64,000 nucleotides of DNA from Companilactobacillus allii. Lineage in GTDB: Bacteria > Bacillota > Bacilli > Lactobacillales > Lactobacillaceae. The stretch lies in the NCBI RefSeq assembly GCF_001971585.1, contig NZ_CP019323.1, forward strand, positions 1,292,053-1,356,052, read 5' to 3'. The notes beneath the pieces are model-generated. The model ran no database searches. It was not told the DNA's origin and saw nothing but the letters and a program-made list of their open reading frames with translations. This document shows positions 63,532 to 64,000 of this stretch, one piece after another; position 1 is the stretch's first letter, and each line of letters starts with the position of its first letter. A program made the translations under genes and the position numbers.

Positions 63532-64000
63532 CTATTTAATAAAATTCATAATTCCAAAACTAACACCATCTTGTTGATTGGTCTTGGTAATATGAGTAGC
63601 GTATTTTTTAACCTCTTTTGTGGCATTTTCCATGATGATAGATGTTCCAGTCATTTTTAGCATGGGAATATCGTTATGGCCATCGCCAAAGGCTGCCATT
63701 TCTGATTTTTCTAAGTGGTTAAGTTTTTGAATATATGCAATACCAGCTGATTTCTTAGCTTTGTCACTGGTTATTTCTAAGTAATTATTACCGGACTGTT
63801 GAATACTGACCCCGGTTAAGTGCAAGTCGTCTAATGCCTTTATTATAGTAGTCATTTCACTTATTGAATTGGCTATAAACATTATCTTATAGATGTCTTC
63901 ATCGACATTTTTGAAGAATTCGGGGTATTTGACTACCTCTGGTTCATGGAAGGTTAGACTTGTCTCTAGCTTGATTCCAGAATCTATTTTGTCGGTATAC
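63532..64000 (-). CDS. HAD superfamily hydrolase, Cof-type (N-terminus beyond window edge)
   Basis: The reading frame stays open to the right edge, so the 5' end is missing. The frame contains VYTDKIDSG near the edge and the HAD motif III/IV block (KSEMAAFGDGHNDIPML) followed by ATKEVKKYATHIT and GVSFGI at the C-terminus. This is the Cof/YidA subgroup of sugar-phosphate or flavin-precursor phosphatases. The apparent Met start at 63882 is internal. A repeat follows the stop. Confidence 0.88.
   Translation of the reverse strand, partial: YTDKIDSGIKLETSLTFHEPEVVKYPEFFKNVDEDIYKIMFIANSISEMTTIIKALDDLHLTGVSIQQSGNNYLEITSDKAKKSAGIAYIQKLNHLEKSEMAAFGDGHNDIPMLKMTGTSIIMENATKEVKKYATHITKTNQQDGVSFGIMNFIK

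Overview
The window is AT-rich Firmicutes DNA and most likely comes from a member of the Lactobacillaceae (inference). The signs are an L-2-hydroxyisocaproate-type dehydrogenase, a class II GalT with GalK and GalR, a CopY-type cop box, a T-box on an aminoacyl-tRNA synthetase gene, and many strong SD starts including GTG and TTG. No rRNA, phage, transposase or CRISPR array was seen.

Region 1 (1-18,290) is a self-contained selenium and D-proline reductase island. Reading left from the divergent region are a T-box controlled prolyl-tRNA synthetase of the short archaeal/eukaryotic-like type and a selenocysteine tRNA with anticodon UCA. Reading right is one long co-oriented run: prdC, prdA, a small S1-like gene, prdB, prdD, prdE, prdF, a TSUP membrane protein, selD, yedF, a DUF3343 gene, selB, a cysteine-desulfurase-like gene, selA and a rhodanese-fused CoA-disulfide-reductase-like gene. 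It ends at a strong terminator. PrdC and PrdB each carry an in-frame UGA that must be read as selenocysteine. Every component needed to make and insert Sec is present. Together the genes predict Stickland-type reduction of proline (L to D by PrdF, D-proline to 5-aminovalerate by PrdA/PrdB, electrons via PrdC), which is unexpected for a lactic acid bacterium.

Region 2 (18,290-31,440) holds a taurine-type ABC transporter (tauC, tauA, tauB) and a copper operon with two cop boxes, two cupredoxin-like proteins and a CopA ATPase that lacks an N-terminal metal-binding domain. It also has a hydroxyisocaproate dehydrogenase next to a branched-chain aminotransferase, the galK-galT-galR operon, and a DegV gene.

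Region 3 (31,580-40,630) contains oxidoreductases and hydrolases. Two promoters of MerR architecture (19-bp spacer with a CCTTGAAG dyad) sit in front of two separate operons, and a MerR gene lies in the first one. An MFS pump, a GNAT protein, aldo/keto reductases and a LysR regulator fill the rest.

Region 4 (40,700-64,000) is mostly housekeeping: LtrA, a 23S rRNA methyltransferase, RecX, a DUF402 protein, a HlyC/CorC protein, RF3, a bile-salt/penicillin acylase homologue, BrnQ, glycerate utilisation (CdaR, GntP, GlxK), RpoN, an acetyltransferase and a HAD phosphatase cut by the window edge. It also has a metA-cysK-amino-acid ABC operon preceded by a leader peptide with three consecutive Cys codons and a terminator, which looks like a cysteine attenuator.

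Scattered through the window is a family of long hairpin repeats, about 110-130 bp each. Their outer arms differ between copies but are self-complementary within each copy, the internal-loop motifs are conserved, and most copies sit right at the 3' end of a gene in sense orientation. In several copies the 3' half is repeated in tandem. This family and the Sec/proline reductase island are the two items most worth following up.
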